A DNA stretch of 43,574 bases from Prochlorococcus sp. AG-363-A03 (GTDB lineage: Bacteria; Cyanobacteriota; Cyanobacteriia; PCC-6307; Cyanobiaceae), in the NCBI GenBank assembly GCA_003280445.1, contig QCEW01000002.1, positions 67,969 through 111,542 on the forward strand. The letters run 5' to 3'. This document shows, one piece after another, positions 28,001-38,289 of this stretch. The notes below the pieces were generated by a model. It saw nothing but the letters and a program-made list of their open reading frames with translations. It did not search any database and was not told the origin of the DNA. The stretch's first letter is position 1. Every line of letters starts with the position of its first letter. A program made the translations under genes and the position numbers.

Positions 28001-29687
28001 AACCCCTGAATATTTAACTAGCGGCAAGCAATTAGAAATCAAAGTAGCTCAAGGTGCAAAGCCTGGAGAAGGGGGACAATTGCCTGGTCCAAAGGTTGAT
28101 GAATATATAGCAAAGCTTCGTAATAGCAAGCCAGGAGTAGCTCTTATTTCTCCCCCTCCGCATCATGATATCTATTCAATAGAGGATCTTGCCCAACTAA
28201 TTCATGACCTACATCAAATAAATCCAACTGCAAAAGTTAGTGTGAAATTAGTTGCTGAGATAGGGATTGGCACAATTGCAGGGGGAGTAGCTAAAGCCAA
28301 TGCTGATGTAATTCAAATTTCAGGACATGATGGAGGTACGGGTGCATCGCCACTTAGTTCAATTAAACATGCTGGTTTGCCATGGGAACTTGGATTAACG
28401 GAAGTTCATCGCTCTTTATTAGAAAATGGTCTTCGCAAAAGGGTTTTATTAAGAGCAGATGGAGGTTTAAAGACAGGATGGGATGTCCTAATTGCGGCTT
28501 TACTTGGAGCAGAAGAATATGGTTTTGGAACAATCGCAATGATTGCCGAAGGTTGCATAATGGCGAGGATTTGCCATACAAACAAATGTCCAGTAGGCAT
28601 AGCAACTCAACAAGAAGGTTTAAGAAAAAGATTCCCTGGATTACCAGAACATGTCGTTAACTTTTTCATCTTCGTAGCGGAGGAAGTCAGACAATTAATG
28701 AGTCAAGTTGGAGTGGCAAAATTCGAGGACCTTATTGGCAGAACAGATCTATTAATTCCAAGAAATATAGACTTAACTAAAACAAAAGAAGTTGACCTAT
28801 CTAGCCTGCTCAAACCTATAGATAATTCAACTGATCGTTCATGGTTAAGCCACGAAATCGAAGCTCATAGCAATGGAGAGGTTCTTGAAAATTCCCTACT
28901 CAAAGATGAAGAAGTTTCTAATGCAATTCAAACTCAGGGAAGCATTATTAAAGAAATTCCAATTGTTAATACAGACAGAAGTGTTTGTGCACGAATATCT
29001 GGAGAAATAGCTAAAAAGTATGGAAATAAAGGTTTTCATGGGAATTTAAATTTGATATTTAAAGGTTCAGCGGGGCAAAGCTTTGGTGCATTTATTTTAA
29101 AAGGAATGAATATTTCTTTGATAGGAGAAGCTAATGATTATGTAGGGAAAGGCATTAACGGAGGTTCCATTACGATTGTTCCCGAAATTATTAATGACAC
29201 ATCTAACACTCAGGTAATACTTGGCAACACATGTCTATATGGAGCAACTGGTGGGAAATTATTCGCCCTTGGAATAGCTGGAGAACGTTTTGGTGTTCGC
29301 AATAGTGGAGCTCATGCTGTTATTGAGGGCGCTGGAGACCATTGTTGCGAATATATGACTGGAGGAGTAGTTGTTGTGCTTGGAAAAACTGGAAGAAATA
29401 TAGGAGCAGGAATGACTGGAGGCATAGCTTTCATTCTTGACCTCAATAATGAACTTGACTTAAGAATGAATAAAGAAATTGTTGAGGTTCATCATCTAAC
29501 TGCAACTAACCAAGAACAATTCTTAAATGACCTAATTATTGAATATCATCAGAAAACCAAAAGTCCTCTAGCACAACAGATTCTCTCAGACTGGTCTTCG
29601 TGGAAAAATTTATTTAAGATAGTAGTTCCACCAAGCGAAAAGAATAAATTAGGTATTGAGGAAGCGCTGGAGAAAGCAACAATATAG
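25098..29687 (+). CDS. glsF: Ferredoxin-dependent glutamate synthase (Fd-GOGAT)
   Basis: This enzyme makes two glutamates from glutamine and 2-oxoglutarate using photosynthetically reduced ferredoxin. It has 1529 residues, matching the cyanobacterial/plastid form. Domains in order: class II glutaminase with nucleophile C28 in DSCGVGF after a short propeptide; central domain; FMN-binding domain with GGKSNSGEGGEDPARF and GHDGGTGASPLSS; 3Fe-4S site CIMARICHTNKCPVG; and C-terminal beta-helix (GAGDHCCEYMTGGVVVVLG). No NADPH-type beta subunit is adjacent, which fits ferredoxin use. Confidence 0.97.
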   Translation: MHQRLSRSNWPYCDSTYPDAFSGEKDSCGVGFIASVEGKQNHWVLSQALRGLSCMEHRGGCGGDSDSGDGAGILCEIPWSYFRQVWDTAKHCEPHLSGIGMMFMPKDLKNRDISKKICEQEAEYLGLTSQGWRDVPVNDEVLGKLAKENEPFIAQWIVEIKDKEINLEALLFRLRQRISNRANIELKEDKLGLYICSLSSKTIVYKGMVRSEILAPFYTDLKDDRFEVSYAVYHRRFSTNTLPKWPLAQPMRLLGHNGEINTLLGNINWAKATETDISSVWKENANDLKPIVNNLYSDSANLDLNLELLVRSGRPITDSLLTLIPEAFRDQPELINKPEITAFYEYAAGTQEPWDGPALIVFTDGRNIGATLDRNGLRPARYCITKNGYVVMGSETGVVELEEDLIQEKGRLGPGQMLAVDLESKRILRNWDVKEESANRYPYLDWLKANRINLNNQSWEINNKFDKQKLLQQQIAFGFSAEDFDYIINSMAANAKEPTYCMGDDIPLAILSNKSHILYDYFKQRFAQVTNPPIDPLREKLVTSLEMNLGVRKAPLRPKAENARLIHLKSPILNEKELTSITKSELSCKQISTLIPINDDKINLKEGLKNLCQEAEDSVINGREILILSDRDINIENSYIPPLLAVGAVHHHLLKKGLRLKTSIIIDTAQCWSTHHIACLIGFGASAICPWLTWETTRHWWQLPKTQKLISDGKLSNLSIEIAQDNVKKAMEDGLRKILSKIGISVLASYHGAQIFEAIGIGADLIDLAFKGTTSRIAGLTLRELSIETVSFHKKAFPELEQKKLDFNGFVQYRNSGEFHLNNPEMSKILHAAVKAGPEYDHFKTYQQLLESRPATTLRDLLTFKTATQPLPLDQIESVESICQRFCTGGMSLGALSREAHEVLAIAMNRIGGKSNSGEGGEDPARFNVLEDVDENNQSKTLPNLKGLLNGDTACSAIKQIASGRFGVTPEYLTSGKQLEIKVAQGAKPGEGGQLPGPKVDEYIAKLRNSKPGVALISPPPHHDIYSIEDLAQLIHDLHQINPTAKVSVKLVAEIGIGTIAGGVAKANADVIQISGHDGGTGASPLSSIKHAGLPWELGLTEVHRSLLENGLRKRVLLRADGGLKTGWDVLIAALLGAEEYGFGTIAMIAEGCIMARICHTNKCPVGIATQQEGLRKRFPGLPEHVVNFFIFVAEEVRQLMSQVGVAKFEDLIGRTDLLIPRNIDLTKTKEVDLSSLLKPIDNSTDRSWLSHEIEAHSNGEVLENSLLKDEEVSNAIQTQGSIIKEIPIVNTDRSVCARISGEIAKKYGNKGFHGNLNLIFKGSAGQSFGAFILKGMNISLIGEANDYVGKGINGGSITIVPEIINDTSNTQVILGNTCLYGATGGKLFALGIAGERFGVRNSGAHAVIEGAGDHCCEYMTGGVVVVLGKTGRNIGAGMTGGIAFILDLNNELDLRMNKEIVEVHHLTATNQEQFLNDLIIEYHQKTKSPLAQQILSDWSSWKNLFKIVVPPSEKNKLGIEEALEKATI

Positions 29688-29696
29688 AGAACAAGA

Positions 29697-30023
29697 ATGC
29701 CCATATTTATTAAGACAGAAAAGTTTAAAGACAAAACCTTAGAATTATCTAATATTGAAAGGAAAAAATTTTTATTAATGCATAAAGAATGGGTCATAGA
29801 TATTATTAATTCCGGCCATCATATCCATAGCGGATATTTAATAAATGAAAAAAAAATGCCAGGAGGTGGAGGTTTATTAATTCTTGAAGCTAAGGATTAT
29901 CTAACAGCCAAAATTATCATAGAAAATGATCCAATGATTAAAAATGATTTAGTTATCTGGGATCTCCAAGAATGGATATCAATTGATGGAAGTCAACCAA
30001 AGTTTTCTAATCATCTTGGATGA
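29697..30023 (+). CDS. YciI-like domain protein
   Basis: A 108-residue soluble protein of the YciI/dimeric alpha-beta barrel type: [20 protein letters not shown], then [18 protein letters not shown] and [20 protein letters not shown]. The family pattern of a conserved His, GG and DP...W is present. Function unknown. It follows Fd-GOGAT by 9 bp and is probably cotranscribed. Its last 13 bp overlap the 3' end of convergent lipA. Confidence 0.8.
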   Translation: MPIFIKTEKFKDKTLELSNIERKKFLLMHKEWVIDIINSGHHIHSGYLINEKKMPGGGGLLILEAKDYLTAKIIIENDPMIKNDLVIWDLQEWISIDGSQPKFSNHLG

Positions 30024-30880
30024 GACATCATTAATTTTTTAACTTCTCCTGCGTGATAGCTACTTCTAGTTAATGGTGAACTAATAACCTGCAAAAATCC
30101 TAATTTATTTTCCCCCTCAATACGGTAACTATCAAATTGAGAAGGAGATACAAATCTATTAACAGGTAAATGTTTTGGTCCTGGTGATAAATATTGACCA
30201 ATAGTTACTATATCAACTTTATTTAGATGCAGATCATAAAGAACGCTCAAAATCTCTTCATCTGTTTCTCCTAATCCAGCCATTAAGCCAGATTTTGTAT
30301 ACACTCTTGGCCAACCTTCACGAACTCTTTTTAATAGTTCCAGAGACCTTTCATATTTGCCTTGAGGTCTCACTCTTGGATAAAGCCTTGGAACTGTCTC
30401 GATATTGTGATTTAGTACATTTGGAGCAGCATCCAAAATAACTTTCAAAGCATCCCAATTACCGCAAAGATCTGGAATTAAAACTTCAATAGAGGTGAAA
30501 GGGGATCGACTTTGAACAGCCTTAATACATTTCAAAAATTGACTAGCCCCACCATCTTCTAAGTCATCACGGTTGACGGAAGTTATAACAACATGAGTTA
30601 AGCCCATCCTGTAAACAGCTTCACCTAAACGATCAGGTTCTGATGGGTCTACAAGCCTTTTCGAATTATCAAATGAGATATCGCAATAAGGACATTTCCG
30701 AGTACAAGCAGGTCCCATTATTAAAAAAGTAGCAGTACCTCCTGCAAAACATTCTCCAATATTTGGACAACTTGCTTCCTGACAAACTGTATTGAGTTTT
30801 AAATCAACTAATAGATCAGCCACATTGCCAATCCTCTCTTGCTGTGGTGCCTTAACACGTAACCAGTCTGGTTTAAGCAA
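30011..30880 (-). CDS. lipA: Lipoyl synthase
   Basis: This radical SAM enzyme inserts two sulfurs into octanoyl groups on 2-oxoacid dehydrogenase and glycine-cleavage proteins. It has 289 residues. The sacrificial cluster cysteines are C33, C38 and C44 ([12 protein letters not shown]). The SAM cluster is CTRKCPYC (C59, C63, C66). The terminal serine ligand is in RSSYHAGE. The start is TTG at 30880, the only standard start that keeps the conserved N-terminus. The overlap with the YciI-like gene is 13 bp. Confidence 0.97.
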   Translation of the reverse strand: MLKPDWLRVKAPQQERIGNVADLLVDLKLNTVCQEASCPNIGECFAGGTATFLIMGPACTRKCPYCDISFDNSKRLVDPSEPDRLGEAVYRMGLTHVVITSVNRDDLEDGGASQFLKCIKAVQSRSPFTSIEVLIPDLCGNWDALKVILDAAPNVLNHNIETVPRLYPRVRPQGKYERSLELLKRVREGWPRVYTKSGLMAGLGETDEEILSVLYDLHLNKVDIVTIGQYLSPGPKHLPVNRFVSPSQFDSYRIEGENKLGFLQVISSPLTRSSYHAGEVKKLMMSHPR

Positions 30881-31017
30881 AGCTCTTTTAGTAACAAACT
30901 AACTTTAGAAAGAATTTCCAGATTGACTTGATTTTTTAACTTCTTCTAAATTTGATAACTAAAAATAAACTTAATAAAATTTATGCGTTTTTCTGATTCG
31001 AAGGCATAAACAAAAAA

Positions 31018-32799
31018 TTAATTAGAAAAATAGCCTCTTGGAGTTAAAAACATATTGTTTTTAATAACACTCTGACTATTACCAATGACCAAAATAGTAA
31101 GCATATCGACCTGATCAAATGGCAAGGTTTCAAGAGTATATATTTCAATGCTTTCATCTGGCCTTCCAAGCTCTCGCGCGATAGCAACAGGTGTGCATGG
31201 TTTGCGAAATTTGATTAATAAATCAACAGTCTTTTTTAACTGCCAATCACGTTTTTTTGATTTTGGATTAAATATTGCGATAACAAAATCACCTGTCGCT
31301 GCACTTTTTATTCTCCTCTCAATTTGATTCCACGGAGTCAAAAGATCACTTAAAGAGATAGAACAAAAATCATGCATAAAAGGAGCACCTAGTTTTGCAG
31401 CAGCCATCTGAAAAGAGCTAATACCTGGATGAACTTGAAATAAAGGCCTTGAATCAATCTTTTCATTTAGCCAAAGTTCAAGAGCCAAGCCTGCCATTCC
31501 ATAAATTCCACTGTCGCCAGATGAAATAAGAGCAACCCTTACTCCCTCTTTTGCAAGATCAAGAGCGTATTGACATCGATCTTTTTCAAAAGTTAATTCT
31601 GAATCAATACGAACCTGATCAGGACGACGAATTGAATCCAAATAATTCAAGTAAGGGGTATAACCGATCCAAGCAGAGCATCTAGTTAAAGCTAGACGAG
31701 AGTCAGAGGTAAGCATTTCCAAATCTCCAGGTCCACTGCCAATCAAATGCAATTCACCTTTATGAGGTGCAAAGGGAATTGATACCTCGACCAATGCAAT
31801 TGTTACGGCACCGCACTCATCCTCGTTGGAATAATAGATTTTTTTTTCTTGTATCAATTTTCCAGACTGAGCTCCTAACAAAATTGCGGCAGCTTCAGCT
31901 ACCGAGGCAGTTCCCATTTCATTCAAAACCACATTTGAAGGAGTTGGCACGTTGACTTGTGAAAGTTCAAGGCCACTAAAAAAATAAATTGGCCATTCAT
32001 TTTTTTTTGACAAATTCAATAATCCTATTTCATCATTTTTTTTATCAATAGTTGCTAAACCAGAGATTGAAAGAGGTGATAAGCCATTTTGATTCAAAGA
32101 CTCATTGATTGCTCTTTCAATGACCTTTTCATCTGTATTTCTCTCACAGCCAATCCCAATGATTATTGTCGGTGGATGCCATGAACATATGTTCTTATTT
32201 TCATGACCTATATATAAGTCGATATTTTTAAAAGATATTGGATCATTTTTCTCTAAAAAAGAGAAATTGGAACAACCCTTTAATTTCTGCCACAATTTTG
32301 ATCCTTTGCCTTGAAAAACAATATTTTTTTGTTCTTTAGACTGACTAATCATTAACTTTCGCCAATCGACATTTTTTCCTCCTCTTTTCCAACCCCATCC
32401 TTCACCAAAACAATCCAAAGGGATTCTTCTTTCTGTAAATGAATCTGATGTGCAAATCACTTCTGCTTCTAAAGCAGCTGCTAATTCACTAGCAAATCGA
32501 TCTCCTCCTTGCTTATGGCCTCCTAAAAGAGTAATAACATTTTTAGCTTTTGAATCCATTACCAGTATTGCTGGATCATTTTCTTTAGATCTAACAAAAG
32601 GAGATATGAGTCTGACTACAGCGCCGATTGAACCTAAAAAAATTAATTTATTATTGTTCTGCCAATAATCTTTTAAAAAATCAATTGGTGAGGATTCAAC
32701 TAAACCTTCAATTTTTTTTTCTAAAGAAATAGATGAACCATTAGATATAAAAATTTGATCTACATGTTTGCTTGCTTGTAATCTCTCAAGCAAAGGCAA
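31018..32799 (-). CDS. cobJ: CbiG-CobJ fusion: cobalamin biosynthesis protein and precorrin-3B C17-methyltransferase
   Basis: A 593-residue two-domain protein for corrin ring contraction in B12 synthesis. Residues about 1-340 are CbiG-like: LGSIGAVVRLISPFV, GGHKQGGDRFASELAAAL, WHPPTIIIGIGCER, and VVLNEMGTASVAEAAAIL. About 350-593 is a SAM-dependent CobJ/CbiH methyltransferase: LHLIGSGPGDLEMLT, SSGDSGIYGMAG, HPGISSFQMAAAKLGAPFMHD, and FNPKSKKRDWQL. The listed start is TTG at 32799. In-frame codons upstream (SKRIAFGFSLSAL) look like the missing first beta strand, so the true start may lie upstream at a non-standard codon. Confidence 0.9.
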   Translation of the reverse strand: MPLLERLQASKHVDQIFISNGSSISLEKKIEGLVESSPIDFLKDYWQNNNKLIFLGSIGAVVRLISPFVRSKENDPAILVMDSKAKNVITLLGGHKQGGDRFASELAAALEAEVICTSDSFTERRIPLDCFGEGWGWKRGGKNVDWRKLMISQSKEQKNIVFQGKGSKLWQKLKGCSNFSFLEKNDPISFKNIDLYIGHENKNICSWHPPTIIIGIGCERNTDEKVIERAINESLNQNGLSPLSISGLATIDKKNDEIGLLNLSKKNEWPIYFFSGLELSQVNVPTPSNVVLNEMGTASVAEAAAILLGAQSGKLIQEKKIYYSNEDECGAVTIALVEVSIPFAPHKGELHLIGSGPGDLEMLTSDSRLALTRCSAWIGYTPYLNYLDSIRRPDQVRIDSELTFEKDRCQYALDLAKEGVRVALISSGDSGIYGMAGLALELWLNEKIDSRPLFQVHPGISSFQMAAAKLGAPFMHDFCSISLSDLLTPWNQIERRIKSAATGDFVIAIFNPKSKKRDWQLKKTVDLLIKFRKPCTPVAIARELGRPDESIEIYTLETLPFDQVDMLTILVIGNSQSVIKNNMFLTPRGYFSN

Positions 32800-33435
32800 A
32801 GCGCTTAAAGAAAATCCAAATGCAATCCTTTTTGAAGTTTTTACTAATGTTTTTTCCAGAACGAGAGATAAAATAAATTTTTGATTTATCTATATAAGGT
32901 AGCCTCTTAAAGAAAGCTTTAGTAAAAATCAAACATCAAAAACCGTGAAATAGTCTTTAAACAAATTTATTGAAATCAATAAAAAGCTCTTATCAAGAAA
33001 TCAAATAGTATTTTTACCTAGCCATTAGCATCCAATTAAGCTTTGCAAAGCCAAGAAAGCCTTACATAACAAATTTTTTCCCTAATTAATATCTATAAGA
33101 AGTAAAGCCCCTAGACCTAAAAAACTTTCTTGCCTGCACTCCACGAAAGGCAAAGATTTACTAATTAAGAAAAACCGTGGATTCAATGACCACTTAAGAA
33201 TAAAAGTGTAGAACATTTGTTACATGCTTCCGTAGTAACTGACTGTCTACTTTATGCTTATCGAATAACCTTTATATAGGTTTTCAAGTAACTTCAAAGG
33301 TAGGTCTTGAATGCCTGAAATCTTTCACCAAAGTAATCTCACTTCATAAGTAAAATTACTTGCTAAAGATTTCACCCTAGTCTTTCCAAGATTAGGCCCC
33401 CCAAACCTCGATCACATTCCTGAAGGAATCACTCG
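32800..33435 (+). other. Intergenic region: cobJ upstream and psaA leader
   Basis: About 636 bp without a convincing gene. It holds a 12-bp palindrome GCTTTGCAAAGC (33040-33051), two copies of AAAAACCGTG (32938-32947 and 33170-33179), a TCCACG/CGTGGA pair around 33140-33181, and a possible -10 (TATATA) near 33272. A usable GGA ribosome site precedes psaA. A long regulated leader for psaA is likely; light-response elements cannot be named safely. I see no cobalamin riboswitch or tRNA. Confidence 0.45.
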
Positions 33436-35742
33436 ATGACCATTAGCCCACCAGAAAAAGAACAAAAAAAAGAACCGGTTCTCGATAAACCTATCGAAAC
33501 TGATGCAATCCCTGTAGATTTTTCCAAGCTTGATAAGCCTGGTTTTTGGTCAAAATCCCTTGCTAAAGGGCCAAAGACTACTACATGGATATGGAATCTT
33601 CATGCTGATGCGCATGATTTTGATACTCATGTTGGAGATCTCCAAGAAACCAGTAGAAAAGTATTTTCTGCACATTTTGGACATCTAGCAGTCATCTTTA
33701 TTTGGATGAGTGCAGCTTTTTTCCATGGAGCTCGCTTTTCTAATTATTCTGGATGGCTCTCTGATCCAACTCATGTCAAGCCAGGAGCACAAGTTGTTTG
33801 GCCAATAGTTGGTCAGGAGATGCTTAATGCGGATTTAGGCGGTAATTATCACGGTATTCAGATCACTTCTGGAATTTTTCAGATGTGGAGAGGCTGGGGA
33901 ATTACCAATGAAACCGAGCTCATGGCTTTAGCTATTGGTGCACTATTAATGGCAGCAATAATGTTGCACGGTGGCATATATCACTATCACAAAGCTGCTC
34001 CCAAGCTTGATTGGTTTAGAAATCTCGAGTCTATGCTCAATCACCACATAGCTGGTCTAGTGGGATTGGGTTCGATTGCTTGGGCTGGACATTGTATTCA
34101 CATTGGTGCACCTACAGCAGCGCTCATGGATGCAATTGATGCAGGAAAGCCTCTAATTATTGATGGAATTCCAATTGCTTCGATTGCGGACATGCCTCTG
34201 CCCCACGAGCTTTGCAATCCTGCCATTGCTAGTCAAATATTCCCTGGCCTCGCTGGAAGAACAGTTGAAAATTTCTTTACGACTAATTGGTGGGCGTTTA
34301 GTGATTTCCTAACTTTCAAAGGTGGTCTAAATCCAGTTACTGGTAGCTTATGGATGACAGATATTTCTCATCATCATTTAGCTTTTGGAGTACTAGCTGT
34401 ATTTGGCGGTCATCTATATAGAACAATGTTTGGCATTGGCCATAGCCTTAAAGAAATACTAGATAATCATGCTGGAGATCCAATTCTTTTCCCTGCACCA
34501 AATGGTCATAAAGGAATTTATGAGTTTTTAGCTAATAGTTGGCATGCTCAGCTTGGCTTAAACCTTGCAATGATTGGCTCCTTGAGCATCATCATTTCCC
34601 ATCACATGTATGCGATGCCTCCATATCCGTACTTGTCGATTGATTACCCAACTGTCCTAGGTCTATTTACACACCACATGTGGATAGGAGGATTATTTAT
34701 TGTTGGTGCAGCAGCTCATGCTGGTATTGCAATGATTAGAGACTATGACCCAGCTGTTCATATTGATAACGTTCTAGACAGAATCTTGAAAGCAAGAGAT
34801 GCATTAATTAGTCATCTAAATTGGGCTTGCATGTTCTTAGGTTTCCATAGTTTTGGTCTTTATATTCACAACGATGTAATGCGTGCTTTAGGAAGACCTG
34901 CAGATATGTTCAGTGATACAGGAATTCAACTTCAACCTGTTTTTGCTCAATGGATTCAAAATATTCATCATTCAGCAGCTGGTTCAACCACTCTTGCTGG
35001 TGCGAACGTAAACCTTCAAAGTGGCTTAGTTAGCGAGGTCTTTAATGGCTCCGTGAGTCAAGTTGGGGGGAAAATTGGAATCGCTCCTATACCTCTAGGA
35101 ACTGCTGATTTCATGATTCACCATATCCATGCTTTTACTATCCACGTAACCCTTCTGATTCTTCTCAAGGGAGTTTTATTCGCAAGGAGTTCTAGACTAA
35201 TTCCTGATAAAGCAAATCTTGGATTTAGATTCCCATGTGATGGACCAGGAAGAGGAGGCACATGCCAAGTTTCATCTTGGGATCATGTTTTCCTTGGTTT
35301 GTTCTGGATGTATAACGGCTTATCAGTAGTTATCTTCCACTTCTCATGGAAAATGCAAAGTGATGTTTGGGGACTTACAGGAGGAAACTTTGCTCAAAGC
35401 TCCATAACTATTAATGGATGGCTTAGAGATTTCCTCTGGGCTCAGTCATCACAGGTCCTTACAAGTTATGGCCAACCCATAAGTATGTACGGTTTGATGT
35501 TCTTAGGAGCACATTTCGTTTGGGCATTTAGTCTTATGTTCCTATTCAGTGGCCGTGGTTACTGGCAAGAATTATTTGAGTCAATTATCTGGGCTCACAA
35601 TAAACTTAAGTTGGCACCAACTATTCAACCAAGAGCTCTATCTATTACTCAAGGTCGTGCAGTAGGAGCAGCTCATTTCCTTCTAGGAGGAATTGCTACA
35701 ACTTGGGCCTTCTTCCACGCTCGCTTAATCGGTCTCGGCTGA
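33436..35742 (+). CDS. psaA: Photosystem I core protein PsaA (P700 apoprotein A1)
   Basis: This is one half of the PSI reaction-centre heterodimer in the thylakoid membrane, binding P700, A0, A1 and the Fx 4Fe-4S cluster. Its 768 residues contain about eleven membrane helices. The Fx loop is visible as [12 protein letters not shown], giving two cysteines. Numerous chlorophyll histidines are present (for example [19 protein letters not shown]). The psaB gene follows after 21 bp. Confidence 0.99.
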   Translation: MTISPPEKEQKKEPVLDKPIETDAIPVDFSKLDKPGFWSKSLAKGPKTTTWIWNLHADAHDFDTHVGDLQETSRKVFSAHFGHLAVIFIWMSAAFFHGARFSNYSGWLSDPTHVKPGAQVVWPIVGQEMLNADLGGNYHGIQITSGIFQMWRGWGITNETELMALAIGALLMAAIMLHGGIYHYHKAAPKLDWFRNLESMLNHHIAGLVGLGSIAWAGHCIHIGAPTAALMDAIDAGKPLIIDGIPIASIADMPLPHELCNPAIASQIFPGLAGRTVENFFTTNWWAFSDFLTFKGGLNPVTGSLWMTDISHHHLAFGVLAVFGGHLYRTMFGIGHSLKEILDNHAGDPILFPAPNGHKGIYEFLANSWHAQLGLNLAMIGSLSIIISHHMYAMPPYPYLSIDYPTVLGLFTHHMWIGGLFIVGAAAHAGIAMIRDYDPAVHIDNVLDRILKARDALISHLNWACMFLGFHSFGLYIHNDVMRALGRPADMFSDTGIQLQPVFAQWIQNIHHSAAGSTTLAGANVNLQSGLVSEVFNGSVSQVGGKIGIAPIPLGTADFMIHHIHAFTIHVTLLILLKGVLFARSSRLIPDKANLGFRFPCDGPGRGGTCQVSSWDHVFLGLFWMYNGLSVVIFHFSWKMQSDVWGLTGGNFAQSSITINGWLRDFLWAQSSQVLTSYGQPISMYGLMFLGAHFVWAFSLMFLFSGRGYWQELFESIIWAHNKLKLAPTIQPRALSITQGRAVGAAHFLLGGIATTWAFFHARLIGLG

Positions 35743-35763
35743 CCCTCTCTGATCTTTTATAAA

Positions 35764-37992
35764 ATGGCAACTAAATTTCCATCTTTTAGTCAGGGTCTTG
35801 CTCAAGACCCTACAACCAGAAGAATCTGGTACGGCATAGCTACCGCTCATGACTTCGAAAGTCATGACGGTATGACAGAGGAACAGTTATATCAAAAACT
35901 CTTCTCTACTCATTTTGGTCACTTAGCCATCATTGGTCTTTGGGTGGCAGGAAATCTTTTTCACATTGCTTGGCAAGGAAACTTTGAGCAATGGGTTCTA
36001 GATCCAACTCATACTCGTCCAATTGCTCATGCAATTTGGGATCCTCATTTTGGACAAGGTCTTACTGATGCGCTGACTCAGGCAGGAGCAACTTCTCCAG
36101 TTAATATTGCTTACTCAGGCTTATACCACTGGTGGTACACAATTGGTATGAGAACTAATGAGCAGCTTTTCCAAGGTGCAATCTTTATTAACATCCTTGT
36201 CTGCTGGTTATTGTTTGCTGGATGGCTTCATCTTCAGCCTAAATACAGACCTTCATTAGCATGGTTTAAAAATGCAGAATCTCAGTTAAACCATCACTTA
36301 GCTGTTCTTTTTGGATTCAGCAGTATTGCTTGGACTGGTCACTTAATCCACGTAGCCATCCCTGAATCAAGAGGAGTACATGTTGGCTGGGATAACTGGT
36401 TAACTGTTATGCCTCATCCAGAAGGTCTAACTCCATTTTTCTCAGGGAATTGGGGAGCTTATGCTCAAAACCCTGATTCACTTGATGCGGTTTTTGGAAC
36501 TACCCAGGGAGCTGGTACAGCGATATTTACATTCTTAGGTGGACTTCACCCTCAAAGTGAATCACTTTGGCTAACAGATATTGCTCACCATCATTTGGCT
36601 ATAGGAGTTGTATTTATAATTGCAGGCCATATGTATAGGACTAACTTTGGTATTGGCCATAGCCTTAAAGAAATTGTTGAAGCCCACAATACAAGTCACC
36701 CAAAAGATCCACATAAGGGTTATTTCGGTATTAAGCACAATGGACTATTCGAGACAGTCAACAATTCACTCCATTTTCAACTTGGACTGGCACTAGCTTC
36801 TTTAGGTGTAGCTTGTAGTTTGGTCGCCCAGCATATGGGTGCACTTCCTTCATATGCATTTATTGCGAGGGATTACACAACTCAGTCAGCTCTATATACA
36901 CATCATCAATACATAGCAATGTTCTTGATGGTTGGTGCGTTCTCTCACGGAGCAATTTTCTTTGTTAGAGATTATGATCCAGAGCTGAACAAAGATAATG
37001 TATTAGCAAGAATCCTCAGTACAAAAGAAGCCTTAATTAGCCACTTAAGTTGGGTCACGATGCTTCTAGGCTTCCATACTCTTGGAATTTATGTTCACAA
37101 CGATGTAGTGGTAGCCTTTGGTACCCCAGAAAAGCAAATTCTGATTGAACCAGTATTTGCACAGTTCGCACAGGCTGCTAGTGGAAAAATGATGTATGGA
37201 TTTAATGCGTTGCTAGCAAATGCATCAAGTTCTGCATCTATAGCTGCTAATTCCATGCCAGGTAATCACTACTGGCTGGACATGATCAATAGACCAGATG
37301 CACTAACCAATTTCTTACCTATTGGACCTGCAGATTTCTTGGTTCATCATGCGATTGCCCTAGGACTTCATACAACTGCTTTGATTCTTATCAAGGGTGC
37401 TCTTGATGCTAGAGGAACAAAACTAATTCCAGATAAAAAGGATTTAGGATTTGCTTTCCCTTGTGATGGACCAGGCCGTGGTGGTACTTGTGATAGTTCT
37501 TCTTGGGACGCTACTTATTTAGCAATGTTCTGGGCCTTAAATACTATTGCTTGGATTACCTTCTATTGGCATTGGAAACATCTAGCAATTTGGATGGGTA
37601 ATACAGCTCAATTCAATGAATCTGGTACCTATTTGATGGGTTGGTTTAGAGATTATCTATGGCTCAATAGCTCTCAGTTAATTAATGGCTATAACCCGTT
37701 TGGTGTAAACGCTTTATCTCCATGGGCTTGGATGTTCTTATTTGGTCATCTAATATGGGCAACTGGGTTCATGTTCCTCATCTCTTGGAGAGGTTATTGG
37801 CAAGAACTTATTGAAACTCTTGTTTGGGCTCACCAAAGAACACCAATAGCTAATTTAGTTGGATGGAGAGATAAGCCTGTTGCATTATCGATTGTTCAAG
37901 CTCGATTAGTTGGTTTAACTCATTTTACCGTTGGAAACTTTGTTACCTTCGGGGCATTTGTTATAGCCTCTACTTCAGGTAAGTTCGGATAA
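35764..37992 (+). CDS. psaB: Photosystem I core protein PsaB (P700 apoprotein A2)
   Basis: This is the partner of PsaA, 742 residues, with about eleven helices. The Fx loop [12 protein letters not shown] supplies the other two cysteines. Helix 11 and the tail read [20 protein letters not shown] and end TSGKFG. The last 52 codons, the stop and the terminator were copied in tandem directly downstream (38074-38310), so the 3' end exists twice. The psaB frame itself is intact. Confidence 0.99.
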   Translation: MATKFPSFSQGLAQDPTTRRIWYGIATAHDFESHDGMTEEQLYQKLFSTHFGHLAIIGLWVAGNLFHIAWQGNFEQWVLDPTHTRPIAHAIWDPHFGQGLTDALTQAGATSPVNIAYSGLYHWWYTIGMRTNEQLFQGAIFINILVCWLLFAGWLHLQPKYRPSLAWFKNAESQLNHHLAVLFGFSSIAWTGHLIHVAIPESRGVHVGWDNWLTVMPHPEGLTPFFSGNWGAYAQNPDSLDAVFGTTQGAGTAIFTFLGGLHPQSESLWLTDIAHHHLAIGVVFIIAGHMYRTNFGIGHSLKEIVEAHNTSHPKDPHKGYFGIKHNGLFETVNNSLHFQLGLALASLGVACSLVAQHMGALPSYAFIARDYTTQSALYTHHQYIAMFLMVGAFSHGAIFFVRDYDPELNKDNVLARILSTKEALISHLSWVTMLLGFHTLGIYVHNDVVVAFGTPEKQILIEPVFAQFAQAASGKMMYGFNALLANASSSASIAANSMPGNHYWLDMINRPDALTNFLPIGPADFLVHHAIALGLHTTALILIKGALDARGTKLIPDKKDLGFAFPCDGPGRGGTCDSSSWDATYLAMFWALNTIAWITFYWHWKHLAIWMGNTAQFNESGTYLMGWFRDYLWLNSSQLINGYNPFGVNALSPWAWMFLFGHLIWATGFMFLISWRGYWQELIETLVWAHQRTPIANLVGWRDKPVALSIVQARLVGLTHFTVGNFVTFGAFVIASTSGKFG

Positions 37993-38013
37993 ATCAATAA
38001 CAAGAACTGCCGG

Positions 38014-38052
38014 AAAAAAGAACACTGTCTTTATAGGTAGTGTTCTTTTTTT
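38014..38052 (+). terminator. psaB terminator, copy 1
   Basis: AAAAAAGAACACT (38014-38026) pairs with AGTGTTCTTTTTT (38039-38051) around a 12-base loop, ending in seven T. It lies about 20 bp after the psaB stop. The ATG of the duplicated frame begins one base after it. Confidence 0.92.
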
Positions 38053-38229
38053 ATGAGAAATAATATATTTATTAGAACACCAATAGCTAATTTACTTGAA
38101 TGGAGAGATAAGCCTGTTGCATTATCGATTGTTCAAGCTCGATTAGTTGGTTTAACTCATTTTACCGTTGGAAACTTTGTTACCTTCGGGGCATTTGTTA
38201 TAGCCTCTACTTCAGGTAAGTTCGGATAA
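38053..38229 (+). pseudogene. Duplicated PsaB C-terminal fragment with its own open frame (58 aa)
   Basis: An ATG at 38053, just beyond the psaB terminator, reads MRNNIFI and then runs in frame into the psaB copy ([18 protein letters not shown]) to the normal end TSGKFG and stop. It would encode PsaB's last membrane helix and tail. Compared with psaB it has Val-to-Leu and Gly-to-Glu changes (ANLVGWRDK becomes ANLLEWRDK), both amino-acid altering. Transcription would need read-through of terminator copy 1. A weak AGGTAG lies about 13 bp upstream. It is best read as a gene fragment, though its frame is intact and translation is possible. Confidence 0.75.
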
Positions 38230-38250
38230 ATCAATAACAAGAACTGCCGG

Positions 38251-38289
38251 AAAAAAGAACACTGTCTTTCTAGGTAGTGTTCTTTTTTT
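38251..38289 (+). terminator. psaB terminator, copy 2
   Basis: The duplicated terminator. The stem is identical to copy 1; the loop differs by one base (GTCTTTC against GTCTTTA). It would stop any read-through transcript that passed the first terminator. Confidence 0.88.

Noticed and set aside
32800-33435. Cobalamin riboswitch near the CbiG-CobJ gene
   Set aside because: No B12-box-like sequence or matching fold was recognised.
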